This document shows, in pieces, positions 19,060 through 30,298 of a stretch of 64,000 bases of DNA. Source of the stretch: Candidatus Woesearchaeota archaeon (GTDB lineage Archaea > Nanobdellota > Nanobdellia > Woesearchaeales > ARS49); assembly GCA_030750765.1 (NCBI GenBank), contig JASMHM010000003.1, positions 1 to 64,000 on the forward strand, read 5' to 3'. The translations under genes and the position numbers were made by a program. The notes beneath the pieces were generated by a model. That model did no database searches, had not been told where the DNA came from, and was given only the letters and a program-made list of their open reading frames with translations. The first letter of the stretch is position 1. Each line of letters begins with the position of its first letter.

Positions 19060-19931
19060 AGTTGTTCGAACAAGAACCAGGAAAACAAGCACATCTCAAC
19101 GGCGCCATACCCTTTGACAAAGAAAACTTTCAAGATCTCAAGCTAGAAGAAAGGAAGATAGCATACATTGACGGAGGGAATGCAGAAATTTCCGGAGGAG
19201 CAAACTATTCAGTACAATTACTAAGAACATATGCCACGATATGGGGAAAAGAAAGACTTCATGCAGTAAGAAAAGAAAACCCGCTAGTGGTACAATCCCA
19301 AAACAAGGAAGGCATGCAGTGGGTAAGCACCTCAGGAAGCACGTTTGATTTTAACGAAAAAGGATTGATGCAGGGCCAGCACACCCCCACACCCGCAAGC
19401 GTGGCAGACCATCTACGAAGGATAGCAGAATTAAAGTTAGCATTAGAGGTGGTGCAGCACGCTCCTGACATCATCGTGCTTGATGGCAATCTAGAAACCA
19501 GCACCCCAACAGAAGCCAACGTCATGGACACGCTCAAAAGAGCGTGCCAACAACACAACATACTCCTTATAGGGTTAGCCAAAACAACAAGTTTAGTGAC
19601 CGACACAGGAATGGGACTGCCGGATGCGCTTATGCAACTCACCCAAAAAAAATCATGGGTCTACCACCCTATAACATCAGGCATGCTTAGCATGGTGAAA
19701 CTTCATGAAAGAGGTAGCGCGTATCGCATGGACGGCCCTCCTGAAGCAGCGCATGCACTTGCAGCCCATGCCAAGGACGCTGCTTTCCCTGGCTATCCTT
19801 ACCCGCTAATAGAAGCAGACCAATTAGCTCGCATAACCCAAAACGAAACCTTACGCTACAAACTATTATTAGAAAACACCAAACAAGCCAATGACGCTCA
19901 TGATGTTTTAAACATTATTACGGGTTGGTAA
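19056..19931 (+). CDS. NurA-like 5'-3' nuclease
   Basis: IAYIDGGNAEISGG, IIVLDGNLE, LIGLAKTTSLV, FPGYPYPLIEADQLARI in NurA order. Confidence 0.65.
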   Translation: MKLFEQEPGKQAHLNGAIPFDKENFQDLKLEERKIAYIDGGNAEISGGANYSVQLLRTYATIWGKERLHAVRKENPLVVQSQNKEGMQWVSTSGSTFDFNEKGLMQGQHTPTPASVADHLRRIAELKLALEVVQHAPDIIVLDGNLETSTPTEANVMDTLKRACQQHNILLIGLAKTTSLVTDTGMGLPDALMQLTQKKSWVYHPITSGMLSMVKLHERGSAYRMDGPPEAAHALAAHAKDAAFPGYPYPLIEADQLARITQNETLRYKLLLENTKQANDAHDVLNIITGW

Positions 19932-20751
19932 AAGCCTGGCTTCTCGTCCCAAATCAAGCTGAATAGCACCTTCCAACGGAGCAAGGATACCTGTGCGCTC
20001 TGCTTTCTTTTCCTTAGTTTCGACAAAAGCTTTTATAAGATCTTGCTGCCTTGCCCTTGTTATGGTATCTTCAGGAGAAAGAAAACCTTGAGCTGGCTCA
20101 CTGAACTCACCAATACTCCCACCGGGCGTGAAGACATCGCGCTTGGTCACGTCCTTGGCACGCTTATCGGAGCCTATATCTTTTATCGTATCCTTGCGAG
20201 CATCCTGCGGCACAACGCCCTTGAAAGACGCAAGAAGGCCAGCACTAAGAACAGCAGTCCCACCCACAGGAGCTAAATTAATACGTTCTTTCTCAACAAG
20301 AGTTGTTCCTATAGGTGCGAACCCAAAAAAGTTAAGTCCTTTCTCCACAATCCCTCTCGGAGCAACAGGACCGGTTCCCGGAACCAATACTGTCTCCCTG
20401 CTTTCAACACCCACGATTTCTCCTAGCCTTTCAGCATCAGGGCCTCTACCAAAAAGAACACTTTGAGCAATAACCTGTCGCAAAGCACGATCTCCTGCTG
20501 TACTCACCGACTCCTCTCCCTCAGGACTAATCCTTAGCTCTTCACCCTGCCCTCTTTTCTCCAAAACACTCAAGATAGCTTGTTCTCTAGCACGCAAACC
20601 AGCAGCAGCAGCTGCAACACCACTTCCTGGCCCAGAAGTAGAACTTTCATCAAGTAAACCCCTTCTTCTGGCTACACGAAGAACTCCCTCATATGCGTTT
20701 CGAAAGCGCCAACACTACGGGTAGTGGTCCCCTCTTGAAGGAAAACACCAT
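19908..20751 (-). pseudogene. hypothetical gene, apparently frameshifted near its 5' end (ORF-track part 19908-20597 lacks an ATG)
   Basis: Reading frame remains open upstream of the TTG at 20597 (NAYEGVLRVARRRGLLDESSTSGPGSGVAAAAAGLRAREQ) but has no start; adding one T in CTTTC at about 20701-20710 joins it to MVFSFKRGPLPVVLA / EYGVFLQEGTTTRSVGAF frames. Confidence 0.45.
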
Positions 20752-20811
20752 ATTCGACGAGAGGTCCCGCTTGTAGCTAAGGTTTAAAAACCGCCTGGCA
20801 GTGAAGATACC

Positions 20812-23094
20812 GTGGCAAAAGACGCCAAATTGAAGGTGGCAGAGGCCATCCAAGACGATGTCAACAAGGGCATCGTACGGATTGACAGCAATTTTATGCG
20901 TACGATAGATGTCAGACCAGGCGACATCGTAGAAATTGAAGGCGAAAGGAAGACCGTGGCCATCGTAGACCGTGCCTATCCTGGAGATATCGGATTAAAC
21001 ATCGTCAGAATGGACGGATTAATCAGAAAAAACGGCAAGACCAGCATTGGCGAAAGTGTCAAAGTACAAAAAGGAAAGGTAGACCAAGCCAAACGCATCG
21101 TAATCGCACCAGCCAAAGAAGGCATCGTGGTACGAGCGTCTGCTAACATCTTCAAACAAGGATTACTCGGCCGTGCACTAATGAAAGGAGATATCATCTC
21201 TTTAGGTGGCACCGGAAGACGACGCAGCACTATGAGTGATAATCCCATCTTTGACGAAATCTTTCCATTACTCATGGACGAACCCATGCCCGGCTTTGGC
21301 TTTGGAGACTTGAAATTCATCGTTGCAGAAACAAACCCTAGCAAGACCGGAGTCATTGTTACTGACCAAACAGAGATTGTCCTAAACCCCGAAGCCATCG
21401 AAGTCAAGGAAGAAGCCATCCCTGAGGTAACGTACGAAGATATTGGTGGTTTGCACGGAGAGATCACTAAAGTTAGGGAAATGATTGAACTTCCACTGAA
21501 ACATCCAGAAATTTTCGAACGTCTCGGCATTGAACCGCCCAAAGGAGTGTTGTTACACGGACCACCCGGAACAGGAAAAACGTTACTCGCAAAAGCTGTA
21601 GCAAACGAGACCAACTCACACTTCTTAGTCATCAACGGACCAGAAATCATGAGCAAATACTACGGTATGAGCGAAGAAAATCTTAGGAAAAAGTTTGAAG
21701 AAGCAGAAAAGAACGCACCCGCCATCATATTCATAGACGAAATAGATGCTATCGCCACCAAAAGAGAAGAAACAAAAGGCGAGGTAGAACGAAGAGTGGT
21801 CGCACAGATGCTTGCCCTCATGGATGGCTTGAAAAGTAGAGGCAAAGTCATCGTCATCGCTGCCACCAACGTACCCAACACCCTCGATCCCGCACTCAGA
21901 CGACCAGGAAGGTTTGATAGAGAGATCGAAATTGGCATCCCAAACAAGAAAGGACGAAACAACATTCTCAAGATCCACACCAGAAGCATGCCCTTAGCAA
22001 AAGAGGTCAAGCTGGAAGATCTAGCCAGCATCACCCACGGCTTTGTGGGAGCAGACCTAGCAAGCCTAACCAAGGAAGCAGCCATGATTTTACTACGCAG
22101 AGTACTTCCTGACTTCAAGTACGATGAAGAAGAACAAATACCCAAAGAGATACTCGAAAAGCTCATCATCACAAAAACAGACTTTGAAGACGCACTAAAG
22201 GTCGTAAGACCCTCTGCACTCAGAGAAGTCATGGTAGAATCTCCCTCCGTAGAATGGGATGCAGTAGGCGGACTGGAAGAAGTGAAACAAGAGATCAAAG
22301 AAGCAGTCGAATGGCCGCTCAAACATCCAGGAGCCTTCAAAAGACTAGGCGTGAGTCCACCAAAAGGCATCCTGTTGTATGGCGCACCCGGAACAGGAAA
22401 AACATTACTAGCCCAAGCAGTGGCCACAGAAAGCGAAGCAAACTTCATTTCTGTCAAAGGACCAGAATTGTTAAGCAAATGGGTAGGCGAAAGCGAGAAA
22501 GCAGTTAGAGAAATCTTCAAGAAAGCAAGACAGACCGCACCCACCATCATCTTCTTTGATGAGTTAGACTCCCTAGCACCAAAAAGAAGTGCAAGCGAAG
22601 ACAACAAAGTAGGAGAACGCGTCGTCAACCAGCTATTAACTGAGATGGACGGCTTAGAAGGACTACAAGATATTGTCATTATAGGGGCGACCAACAGACC
22701 CGACATGGTAGACACCGCACTACTACGACCAGGAAGGTTTGACCGAATCATACTCACACCTGTTCCCGACAAAAAAACACGCAAAGCCGTCTTCGACGTC
22801 CACCTTAAAGGAATGCCACTTGACGATGAAGTGTCTTCCGACGCTCTTAGTCAGAAAACCGAAGGGTTTGTGGGAGCAGACATCGAAGCAATATGTAGAG
22901 AAGCAGCCATCATGGCCATGCGCACCGACATCAAGGCAAAAACGATAAGCATGAAGCATTTCGAGGACGCCATGAAAAAAGTAAGACCTTCTGTGACGAA
23001 AGAAATCGAAAAAAGCTACCAAGACATCCAAGAAGGCTTCAGAAGCGCTCACGCAAAGCAAATGGGCGAAGACAAACCAAACTACTTTGGATAA
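20812..23094 (+). CDS. cdc48: Cdc48/VCP-like AAA ATPase (N-D1-D2), GTG start
   Basis: Two AAA modules: [27 protein letters not shown] and [28 protein letters not shown]; double-psi barrel N-domain. Confidence 0.97.
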   Translation: MAKDAKLKVAEAIQDDVNKGIVRIDSNFMRTIDVRPGDIVEIEGERKTVAIVDRAYPGDIGLNIVRMDGLIRKNGKTSIGESVKVQKGKVDQAKRIVIAPAKEGIVVRASANIFKQGLLGRALMKGDIISLGGTGRRRSTMSDNPIFDEIFPLLMDEPMPGFGFGDLKFIVAETNPSKTGVIVTDQTEIVLNPEAIEVKEEAIPEVTYEDIGGLHGEITKVREMIELPLKHPEIFERLGIEPPKGVLLHGPPGTGKTLLAKAVANETNSHFLVINGPEIMSKYYGMSEENLRKKFEEAEKNAPAIIFIDEIDAIATKREETKGEVERRVVAQMLALMDGLKSRGKVIVIAATNVPNTLDPALRRPGRFDREIEIGIPNKKGRNNILKIHTRSMPLAKEVKLEDLASITHGFVGADLASLTKEAAMILLRRVLPDFKYDEEEQIPKEILEKLIITKTDFEDALKVVRPSALREVMVESPSVEWDAVGGLEEVKQEIKEAVEWPLKHPGAFKRLGVSPPKGILLYGAPGTGKTLLAQAVATESEANFISVKGPELLSKWVGESEKAVREIFKKARQTAPTIIFFDELDSLAPKRSASEDNKVGERVVNQLLTEMDGLEGLQDIVIIGATNRPDMVDTALLRPGRFDRIILTPVPDKKTRKAVFDVHLKGMPLDDEVSSDALSQKTEGFVGADIEAICREAAIMAMRTDIKAKTISMKHFEDAMKKVRPSVTKEIEKSYQDIQEGFRSAHAKQMGEDKPNYFG

Positions 23095-23396
23095 TGGCAA
23101 TAACAAAACCCGTCGTAGGACAATACCGAAGGTGGGAACGCCACGATGGAAAATGGACCAATTTTTCCGAAGGATTCTTCTATAGACGCCTTCTGATACA
23201 AACTTTTCACCAAAAAGAGGCCCCAGGATTACCTTCCAGCCTCTTGGAGGAAATGAAAGGAGTCCAAGATTGGCACCCGTTTACAGGAAAAGAACAAGAA
23301 TGCAGACAGTTAGAGAATTGTCTTATCAAGTACGATGCACTGGACGAAAGACCCAGAGACGCATTGTTTGACGCCCTCGCACAGGATAAGGTTTAA
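23094..23396 (+). CDS. hypothetical protein (100 aa)
   Basis: ATG overlaps cdc48 stop. Confidence 0.55.
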   Translation: MAITKPVVGQYRRWERHDGKWTNFSEGFFYRRLLIQTFHQKEAPGLPSSLLEEMKGVQDWHPFTGKEQECRQLENCLIKYDALDERPRDALFDALAQDKV

Positions 23397-23420
23397 GTAC
23401 TCCTTCTTTACAGTGCGAAT

Positions 23421-23699
23421 ATGACAACAGAAGTACACGCACGACACATACTAGTAGAGACAGAGCAGGAAGCTGACGATATTTTGAAAGAGATCGAAGG
23501 CGGTAAAGACTTTGGAGAGATAGCACACGCCAAGAGTAAGTGCCCTTCTAAAGAACAAGGCGGCAGTCTTGGCTGGTTTGGAAAGAACGCAATGGTAAAA
23601 GAGTTTGAAGACCAAGCATTCTCCATGAAACCCGGCGAGGTAGCCAAGGTCAAGACACAATTCGGCTGGCACGTGATCAAGGTAGAAGAAGTCAAATAA
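23421..23699 (+). CDS. parvulin-type peptidyl-prolyl isomerase
   Basis: VHARHILVETEQEADDILKEIEGGKDFGEIAHAKSKCPSKEQGGSLGWFGKNAMVKEFEDQAFSMKPGEVAKVKTQFGWHVIKV. Confidence 0.95.
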   Translation: MTTEVHARHILVETEQEADDILKEIEGGKDFGEIAHAKSKCPSKEQGGSLGWFGKNAMVKEFEDQAFSMKPGEVAKVKTQFGWHVIKVEEVK

Positions 23700-23731
23700 C
23701 CTTTTAAAGAGCAACCGCTCTAGCACAACCC

Positions 23732-24985
23732 ATGCAGCCAGGTGACCGCGTTTCTGTAGTAACCGAGCAAGAAGAGTTAGAAGGCACGCTCATGCCAGAA
23801 CAGCAAGGCTTCTTTGTCCTCAAACTAGACACCGGCTACAATCTAGCGTTCAAGAAAAAAAGCGTCAAGAAAGTGGATGTTGTGCAACCAAGACAAGCAC
23901 AAAAAGATGCCAAGGAAAAGATACAACAACAAAAAGGATTACCTAAGATTAGCATTCTGCATACAGGCGGCACGGTAGCCAGCAAAGTAGACTACAAGTC
24001 AGGCGGCGTCATCTCACGCTTCACACCCGAAGAAATACTCTCCATGTTCCCCGATCTTAAAGGAGTGGCGAACATCTCCTCCAGATTGGTAAGAAACATG
24101 TGGAGCGGCGACATGCGAGTAACACACCATAACCTGCTCGCAGAAGAGGTAGCCAAAGAACTAAACAAAGCAGACGGCGTCATCATCACCCACGGCACTG
24201 ACACCCTCCACTACACTGCTGCAGCACTCAGCTTCATACTACAAAAATTGTCCAAACCCGTTATCATCGTTGGCGCACAACGATCCTCAGACAGAGGCAG
24301 CACCGACGCAGGATTGAACCTACTAGCAGCAGCTCAAGTCATCACACAAACAAAATGGACCGGCGTGGGCATCTGCATGCACGAAAACGAGAACGACGAT
24401 GTTTGCGTGTTGTTACCCGGAGCACAAACCAGGAAAATGCACTCCTCCAGACGGGATGCCTTCAAACCTATCAACGCCAAACCCATAGCACGCATCATAC
24501 CCAAAAACAAAAGCATCACCTTCACCTCAGAATTACAACCAGGAAGCAAAGCAGCACTAGAAGTAAAGGCCATAAAGCCACTCAAGGTAGGCATGATCTA
24601 CACCTACCCCGGCATTACTGCTAAAGAAATACAAAACTACAAAGGATACGACGGGTTATTGCTAGTAGGCACCGGTCTTGGACACTTTCCTGTAGACAAA
24701 ATCGATGATCTGACAGAAGAGAACGAAAAAGTATGGCAAGCCATCAAAGACCTGAAAGACACCGTCGTGGGCATGGCCACACAAACCATCTACGGAGAGA
24801 CCAACATGAACGTCTACCAATATGGAAGAAGGCTACAGGAAGCAGGAGTTGTAGGCGGGATGCACAACATGACGCCAGAAACAGCATGGGTCAAACTCTG
24901 CTGGTTACTTTCCCACCATAACAAAGACGAGGTAAAAAAATTATTCACGATAAACCTAGTCGGGGAACTCCCGGAACGACTATGA
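23732..24985 (+). CDS. gatD: Glu-tRNA(Gln) amidotransferase subunit D
   Basis: ISILHTGGTVASKVDYKSGGVISRF, ITHGTDTLHYTAAALSF asparaginase motifs with GatD N-terminal domain; followed by gatE. Confidence 0.97.
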   Translation: MQPGDRVSVVTEQEELEGTLMPEQQGFFVLKLDTGYNLAFKKKSVKKVDVVQPRQAQKDAKEKIQQQKGLPKISILHTGGTVASKVDYKSGGVISRFTPEEILSMFPDLKGVANISSRLVRNMWSGDMRVTHHNLLAEEVAKELNKADGVIITHGTDTLHYTAAALSFILQKLSKPVIIVGAQRSSDRGSTDAGLNLLAAAQVITQTKWTGVGICMHENENDDVCVLLPGAQTRKMHSSRRDAFKPINAKPIARIIPKNKSITFTSELQPGSKAALEVKAIKPLKVGMIYTYPGITAKEIQNYKGYDGLLLVGTGLGHFPVDKIDDLTEENEKVWQAIKDLKDTVVGMATQTIYGETNMNVYQYGRRLQEAGVVGGMHNMTPETAWVKLCWLLSHHNKDEVKKLFTINLVGELPERL

Positions 24986-26733
24986 AGTGCGGCATAGAGA
25001 TACACCAAGAACTAGAAGGCAAAAAACTATTTTGTCAGTGTCCTACTCAGCTAAACGATGATCCGCCAGAAAGCACGTTTGTGAGAAAATTACGCGCAGT
25101 CAAAGGCGAGACAGAAGAAGTAGACGTGGCAGCAGCACACGAACAAAAAAAAGACAAAGAGTTTGTATACGAATTCCTAGAAGACAACGCCTGTCTCGTA
25201 GAGATGGACGAAGCGCCACCTAGACAGCTCAATCAAGAAGCGCTAGAAACATCCATCACCATCTCCAGGCTCCTAAACTGCACGATAGTAGACGCAGCAC
25301 AAGTCATGCGAAAAACAGTCGTGGACGGCAGCAACACCTCAGGCTTTCAGCGCACCTCCTTAATTGGAAGAAACGGCTGGATAGAGGTGGATGGTAAAAA
25401 AATAGGCATCCAAACAGTAGTACTAGAGGAAGATGCCGCGAGAATCATTGACACCAAGGACAAGACCACCCACTACCGCCTAGACAGACTAGGCATCCCC
25501 CTACTAGAGATAGCCACCGACCCAGACATCACCTCACCCAAACAATGCAAAGCAGTCGCAGAAGCAATAGGCAGTCTTCTACGCAGCGTAAAAGTCAAGA
25601 GAGGGATAGGCACGATAAGACAAGACATCAATGTCTCCATACCTGGCGGAGCACGAGTAGAAATCAAAGGAGCACAAGACCTCTCCAAGGTTACCGATCT
25701 TTGCAACAACGAAATCAGCAGACAACAAGGACTCATCGAGATACAAAAACAACTCCACGGCAGCTTTGCCTTCAACATGCAAGAAATTCAAGCCTTTGCT
25801 AGCACCCAAAGCCAAGTACTCAAAGACAAAAACATTTTTGGCATCAAAGTAGAAGGTGCCAAAGGCATACTAGGAAAAGAACTCCAACCCAAGAAAAGAT
25901 TCGGCACAGAACTGTCCGACCATGCCAAAATGTACGGAGCAGGAATCATGCATTCTGATGAGCTGCCCAAAGCAGGCATCACCGAGGAAGAGGTCGAAGC
26001 AGTACGGCAAGAGCTACAATGCAAGGAAGATGATGCCTTTGTCATCACCGCAGCAGACGAGACAACCGCAGAAACAGCCCTCAAAGCGGTTGTTGAAAGA
26101 TTGCGCGAGGCAACCAAAGGCGTACCAAAAGAAGTAAGAAAAGCCAACCAAGATGGAACCACCAGCTACCTACGCCCCATGCCAGGAGCGGCAAGAATGT
26201 ATCCAGAAACAGATGTGCCCATCAACAACATACCCGAAAACTACCTCAAACAAACATTACCCGAAACCGTCCAACAAAAAACCTTCCGCTACCAAAAAAT
26301 GGGGTTAGGAGAGGACCTAGCAAAAGATATTGCAAAAGAAAACGCAACCCTCTTCGAAGCATGCCTAGACTACGGACTCAAAGAAGCGTACGTGGCAGAA
26401 ATACTTGTCAGCGCAGCCCCCACCATCAGAAGACAGCACAATGTAGAGATCAATCCTTCAGACGAAGACTATCACGACCTCTTCAAAGCGATAGGGAAAG
26501 GAGAAGCTGCAAAAGAAAACGCCTTAGACATTCTCAAAGAAAACAAACCTGTCAAGGACGTGCTCAAAAAGTACAAGAGCATGCCTGATGACGCGCTCAA
26601 ACAGCATCTAGAACGAATCGTGGCATCAAACAAGGGCGCACCCATGGGTGCACTCATGGGATTGGCCATGAAAGAGCTTCGCGGCAAAGCATCCGGAGAA
26701 AAGATTGCCAAGCTGCTAAAGGAATTGGTTTAA
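24982..26733 (+). CDS. gatE: Glu-tRNA(Gln) amidotransferase subunit E
   Basis: MKCGIEIHQELEGKKLFCQCPT, GatB/E family; overlaps gatD stop. Confidence 0.97.
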   Translation: MKCGIEIHQELEGKKLFCQCPTQLNDDPPESTFVRKLRAVKGETEEVDVAAAHEQKKDKEFVYEFLEDNACLVEMDEAPPRQLNQEALETSITISRLLNCTIVDAAQVMRKTVVDGSNTSGFQRTSLIGRNGWIEVDGKKIGIQTVVLEEDAARIIDTKDKTTHYRLDRLGIPLLEIATDPDITSPKQCKAVAEAIGSLLRSVKVKRGIGTIRQDINVSIPGGARVEIKGAQDLSKVTDLCNNEISRQQGLIEIQKQLHGSFAFNMQEIQAFASTQSQVLKDKNIFGIKVEGAKGILGKELQPKKRFGTELSDHAKMYGAGIMHSDELPKAGITEEEVEAVRQELQCKEDDAFVITAADETTAETALKAVVERLREATKGVPKEVRKANQDGTTSYLRPMPGAARMYPETDVPINNIPENYLKQTLPETVQQKTFRYQKMGLGEDLAKDIAKENATLFEACLDYGLKEAYVAEILVSAAPTIRRQHNVEINPSDEDYHDLFKAIGKGEAAKENALDILKENKPVKDVLKKYKSMPDDALKQHLERIVASNKGAPMGALMGLAMKELRGKASGEKIAKLLKELV

Positions 26734-26760
26734 ATACGCCCGCACCCTTATTCAAGTATT

Positions 26761-26835
26761 GCGCCCGTAGCTCAGCCTGGATAGAGCGACTGCCTCCTAA
26801 GCAGTAGATCCGGGGTTCGAATCCTCGCGGGCGCG
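26761..26835 (+). tRNA. tRNA-Arg(CCT)
   Basis: Cloverleaf GCGCCCG...CGGGCGC-G, anticodon loop CTCCTAA, GGTTCGAATCC T-loop. Confidence 0.95.
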
Positions 26836-26878
26836 TAGCACACTCAAATTTTTAAACCAACACCGCAGCTCCCATATT

Positions 26879-27292
26879 ATGGCAACAGATTGGCTCATGA
26901 TAGGTTTAGTAGTATTGGTAGCTATCGTCGTGGGCTGGGTACTTGGAACATTCTTTGCCAGGAAAAAAGAGGATGAACGAGTCTCTTACGAAAGAGAAGA
27001 TGCCATCTCACGCTCAAGAAGCGTGCTCACTGGCCAGATGTCAGAGCAGATAGCTCCGTTCTTGCCAGACTTTCCTTACAAACCCACCGAAGTAAAGTTC
27101 TTAGGCAAGCCCATAGACTTTATCGCGTTCAAAGGTTTAGACGACGTGCCTTCTGAGATCGTTTTTGTCGAGGTCAAGACGGGCAAGAGTAAGCTGAATG
27201 CTAACCAACAAAAAATAAAACAATTAATCAAAGAAAAAAAGGTGAGCTGGGAAGAATATCGACCCATGCGCAGCCCGCCTAAACCCTTATAA
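26879..27292 (+). CDS. Holliday junction resolvase-related membrane-anchored endonuclease (COG4741-like)
   Basis: N-terminal TM; FLGKPIDFIAFKGLDDVPSEIVFVEVKTGKSKLNANQQKIK (D...ExK core). Confidence 0.8.
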   Translation: MATDWLMIGLVVLVAIVVGWVLGTFFARKKEDERVSYEREDAISRSRSVLTGQMSEQIAPFLPDFPYKPTEVKFLGKPIDFIAFKGLDDVPSEIVFVEVKTGKSKLNANQQKIKQLIKEKKVSWEEYRPMRSPPKPL

Positions 27293-27317
27293 ATCGGCAA
27301 GCATCCTATTCTTGTAT

Positions 27318-27389
27318 GCCTCCATAGCTCAGCGGCAGAGCGGCTGCTTCGTAAGCAGCAGGCCGAGGGTTCAAATCCCTCTGGAGGCT
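27318..27389 (+). tRNA. tRNA-Thr(CGT)
   Basis: Cloverleaf GCCTCCA...TGGAGGC-T, anticodon loop TTCGTAA. Confidence 0.95.
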
Positions 27390-27458
27390 TTAGGATACAC
27401 CGGAAATCTTCCGGAACAAAAAGGAAACGCATAAAAAGGGACGCGCCAGCAATAAGGC

Positions 27459-27716
27459 ATGAAGCATTCTGTATGGCACTATATTTTTTTGCTTAGCTGG
27501 ACGGTACTGGCCATCTGGGTAGTGCTTAAAACGATTGGCGTCATCAACACACCACCATGGCTAGAATTTGGCCTGCCAGCATCGGCAGTAGTGATAGGTG
27601 TGTTCGCACTGTACACAGACATTGTTAAGCAGATTCACAAGATCGATCGCGACCTTTTGGAGTTCAAGCACGATACCTCACTGGAGATCCAACAACTCAA
27701 GAAGGCGCTAGTATAG
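27459..27716 (+). CDS. small membrane protein, hypothetical
   Basis: Two TM segments plus short helical tail. Confidence 0.55.
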   Translation: MKHSVWHYIFLLSWTVLAIWVVLKTIGVINTPPWLEFGLPASAVVIGVFALYTDIVKQIHKIDRDLLEFKHDTSLEIQQLKKALV

Positions 27717-28287
27717 GCACCTCGTGATGTTGTAAACATCTCGGCTCGTAGCCTTCCTCCTTATCCCCTACAAGAATCTCAGGACTGTCGTACGGTGCTG
27801 GTTCCCCATCAATCAATCGCTGGGTTAAGGGTGCTTCCTTGTTGCATCCTTCCACCTCACATACAGCGGTGTACTTCTGCACCTCGCTTGCAATCCCTAT
27901 TAGGTGGGGCATATACCCAAACGGCTCACCCCGAAAGTTGGTATCCAAGCCTGCCCCGATGATGTTCAAGCCATCCACAAGCAAACTTTTGACAACACCA
28001 ACGATCCCTTCCTGAAAGAATTGCAATTCATCAATCACCACCACTCTTTGCTCAGGTGTTAATAGCGTGAGCATCTCTTCAGGAAAACTCACCACAAGAG
28101 GATCATAGCTTCTTGACCCAAAGCGAGATTCCACAGTAGGAGAACGATTATCCAGGAAAGGTTTCACAAACACCATGTCCACATCATCCCTATAATTCAA
28201 TCCTTCCACCCTATGGATAGCGGCTAACGTCTTTCCACTCTTCATAGGCCCCACATATAATTCCAGTACTCCAGGTTTCACGTGCAT
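27697..28287 (-). CDS. tdk: thymidine kinase
   Basis: LELYVGPMKSGKTLAAIHR Walker A, VVIDELQFF, GLDTNFRGEPFG lasso motif. Confidence 0.93.
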   Translation of the reverse strand: MHVKPGVLELYVGPMKSGKTLAAIHRVEGLNYRDDVDMVFVKPFLDNRSPTVESRFGSRSYDPLVVSFPEEMLTLLTPEQRVVVIDELQFFQEGIVGVVKSLLVDGLNIIGAGLDTNFRGEPFGYMPHLIGIASEVQKYTAVCEVEGCNKEAPLTQRLIDGEPAPYDSPEILVGDKEEGYEPRCLQHHEVPILAPS

Positions 28288-28370
28288 TTTTTATCACCAA
28301 AAGTTTGATGATTTCATCCCAAAAATGCTTCACGCCTCCATGTCCAGTGTCCAGTGGCTAGCTTTTTATA

Positions 28371-29939
28371 ATGCGAATCTGTGCTATCTTCGTGAAGCTA
28401 CGAATCAGTAAAAAATTGTTAACCACGATACTAATCTGCCTAGCGCTGTTCATCGTGGCGTACGGTGTCAGAGTGTATGATTTGAACGGGACAGGCGCTA
28501 CCTGGGACGAGTGGGGCTACCACTACCCGAGCATGGTGTACTACAAAGCCATCACTGATGGTAGCGCTTCTGAAGATTTTTGGAAGGTCAACAACGAGCA
28601 CCCACCCTTGGTCAAGTATCTATACACGTACGCTTATTCCAAAGATCAAAGTTTTTTGGACATGCTTAGCGGCAAGACTCAACGCCACAACTACTTTACT
28701 GGCACTCCCTACACTAACGCAAGAAAAGTAAGTGCGCTTCTCAACGCTCTTACCGTACTGCTCTTGTTTGTCTACGCCAGAAGATACTGGGGACTGCCCA
28801 TTGCCATCGTGGCCAGCAGTATACTAACTTTCTTGCCACACTTCTTAGGACACGGAAAGATCGCAGCGTTAGACAGTCCCACCACGTTCTTCTATGTTTT
28901 GGCCGTGTTTGGCTTCCATTATGCAATAGAAAAGGATACCTGGAAGACGTGGGGGCTTGCGTGGCTGCTTTCGGGATTAGCCATCTCCACAAAATACTCC
29001 AACTTTACGATCTTCCTGTTGTTTGGCGTTATGTATCTCATATGGCGATGGCCAAAGATCAAAGAAAACCCTAAGCACGCATGGTACTGGAAGACCGCAC
29101 TATTACCCGTCGTGGCGTTGCTCATCCTTTATCTCATGTGGCCGTGGTTATGGTATCATCCGATTGACAACTTCCAAGCGAGCGTCTCCCACTGGACAGG
29201 TTCGCCCCCTAAGGAATTCTTCTTAGGCACACAACGAGAAGCACCTCTGCATTACTTCATCGTGTACTTCTTTGCCACCACACCTTTGCTAGTCCTGCTT
29301 CTCATCTTCCCAGGCATATGGCGTTTGGTGAGAAAAAGATCCTTCAAAACATGGTTACTGCTGTTATGGTTCTTGATTCCGTTCTTGTGGAGCTTTAGCA
29401 CAGGGATACAGGATGGTATCCGATACATCTACGTTATTTTCCCACCTCTAGCGTTGGTTGCTGCGGTAGGATGGAGAAAGCTCCCCAAATGGAGGTGGCA
29501 AGTGTTTGCCATCATCATGGCAAGCTTGCTCTTGATTTCTGTGCGAATCCACCCGTACTACATTGATTACTACAATCCTTTGGTGGGCGGTCCGCAGGGC
29601 GTCCATGAAGGACAATTATTCGAGTTTGGCTGGTGGGGTGAAGGAAAGAAAGAGATGATTGACTGGATCAATGGAAATGTTCCACCCAACGCCATCGTTG
29701 GCACAAAATTCTCTCCTTACATCGACTTGAGTGGGTGGAGGAGTGACGTTCGCTATGTTGATCTAGAATTATTGAACTATTCTGGGCATTTAGATTATGT
29801 CGTCACCAACACGTATTGGGAATGGTTCAACGCAGAGGGCGACAAGTATCCTATCTATGAAGCAGATTTAGAAAACTATAAGGTGGTGCACACGATAGAC
29901 GTTATGGGTGCGCCATTAGTAAAGATCTATAAAACTTGA
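28371..29939 (+). CDS. membrane glycosyltransferase, PMT/GT39-like
   Basis: Many TM segments; GATWDEWGYHYPSMVYYKA first-loop acidic motif; GHGKIAALDSPTTFFY. Confidence 0.75.
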   Translation: MRICAIFVKLRISKKLLTTILICLALFIVAYGVRVYDLNGTGATWDEWGYHYPSMVYYKAITDGSASEDFWKVNNEHPPLVKYLYTYAYSKDQSFLDMLSGKTQRHNYFTGTPYTNARKVSALLNALTVLLLFVYARRYWGLPIAIVASSILTFLPHFLGHGKIAALDSPTTFFYVLAVFGFHYAIEKDTWKTWGLAWLLSGLAISTKYSNFTIFLLFGVMYLIWRWPKIKENPKHAWYWKTALLPVVALLILYLMWPWLWYHPIDNFQASVSHWTGSPPKEFFLGTQREAPLHYFIVYFFATTPLLVLLLIFPGIWRLVRKRSFKTWLLLLWFLIPFLWSFSTGIQDGIRYIYVIFPPLALVAAVGWRKLPKWRWQVFAIIMASLLLISVRIHPYYIDYYNPLVGGPQGVHEGQLFEFGWWGEGKKEMIDWINGNVPPNAIVGTKFSPYIDLSGWRSDVRYVDLELLNYSGHLDYVVTNTYWEWFNAEGDKYPIYEADLENYKVVHTIDVMGAPLVKIYKT

Positions 29940-30274
29940 AGGAGGCCGTCGTCCTCAAATTCGTTTTCCATATCTGAAGGAGTGCTATTGTGCACGGTTA
30001 CCTCTACACCGTCTAACGTTGCCACAATTCTGTCTCCGGAATCCACTTTCACTGTTCCTGAAGCATAGGCTGCGTCCTTCATCTCAGAAAATACTGGCCA
30101 GATTTCGTATCTTCTGTTTGAAACGTTCCCCTGCACGACCACGGATAGAGAAACACCCTCCCCATACGTTACTGTGAGCCGGGAAAGAACATCACCCACC
30201 TCTCTTTGTGCGTCTCCCTTCATACCTAGCACATCATATCGAAACTCAGAAGAGTTTAGTGTGATTTCTTGCAT
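29927..30274 (-). CDS. hypothetical protein (115 aa)
   Basis: ORF downstream of GT2 gene. Confidence 0.5.
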   Translation of the reverse strand: MQEITLNSSEFRYDVLGMKGDAQREVGDVLSRLTVTYGEGVSLSVVVQGNVSNRRYEIWPVFSEMKDAAYASGTVKVDSGDRIVATLDGVEVTVHNSTPSDMENEFEDDGLLQVL

Positions 30275-30298
30275 TACTAACGGAAATTAGGGTGATTT

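Noticed and set aside
21660-22784. 374-aa antisense ORF over cdc48
   Set aside because: Fully inside the conserved AAA domains on the other strand
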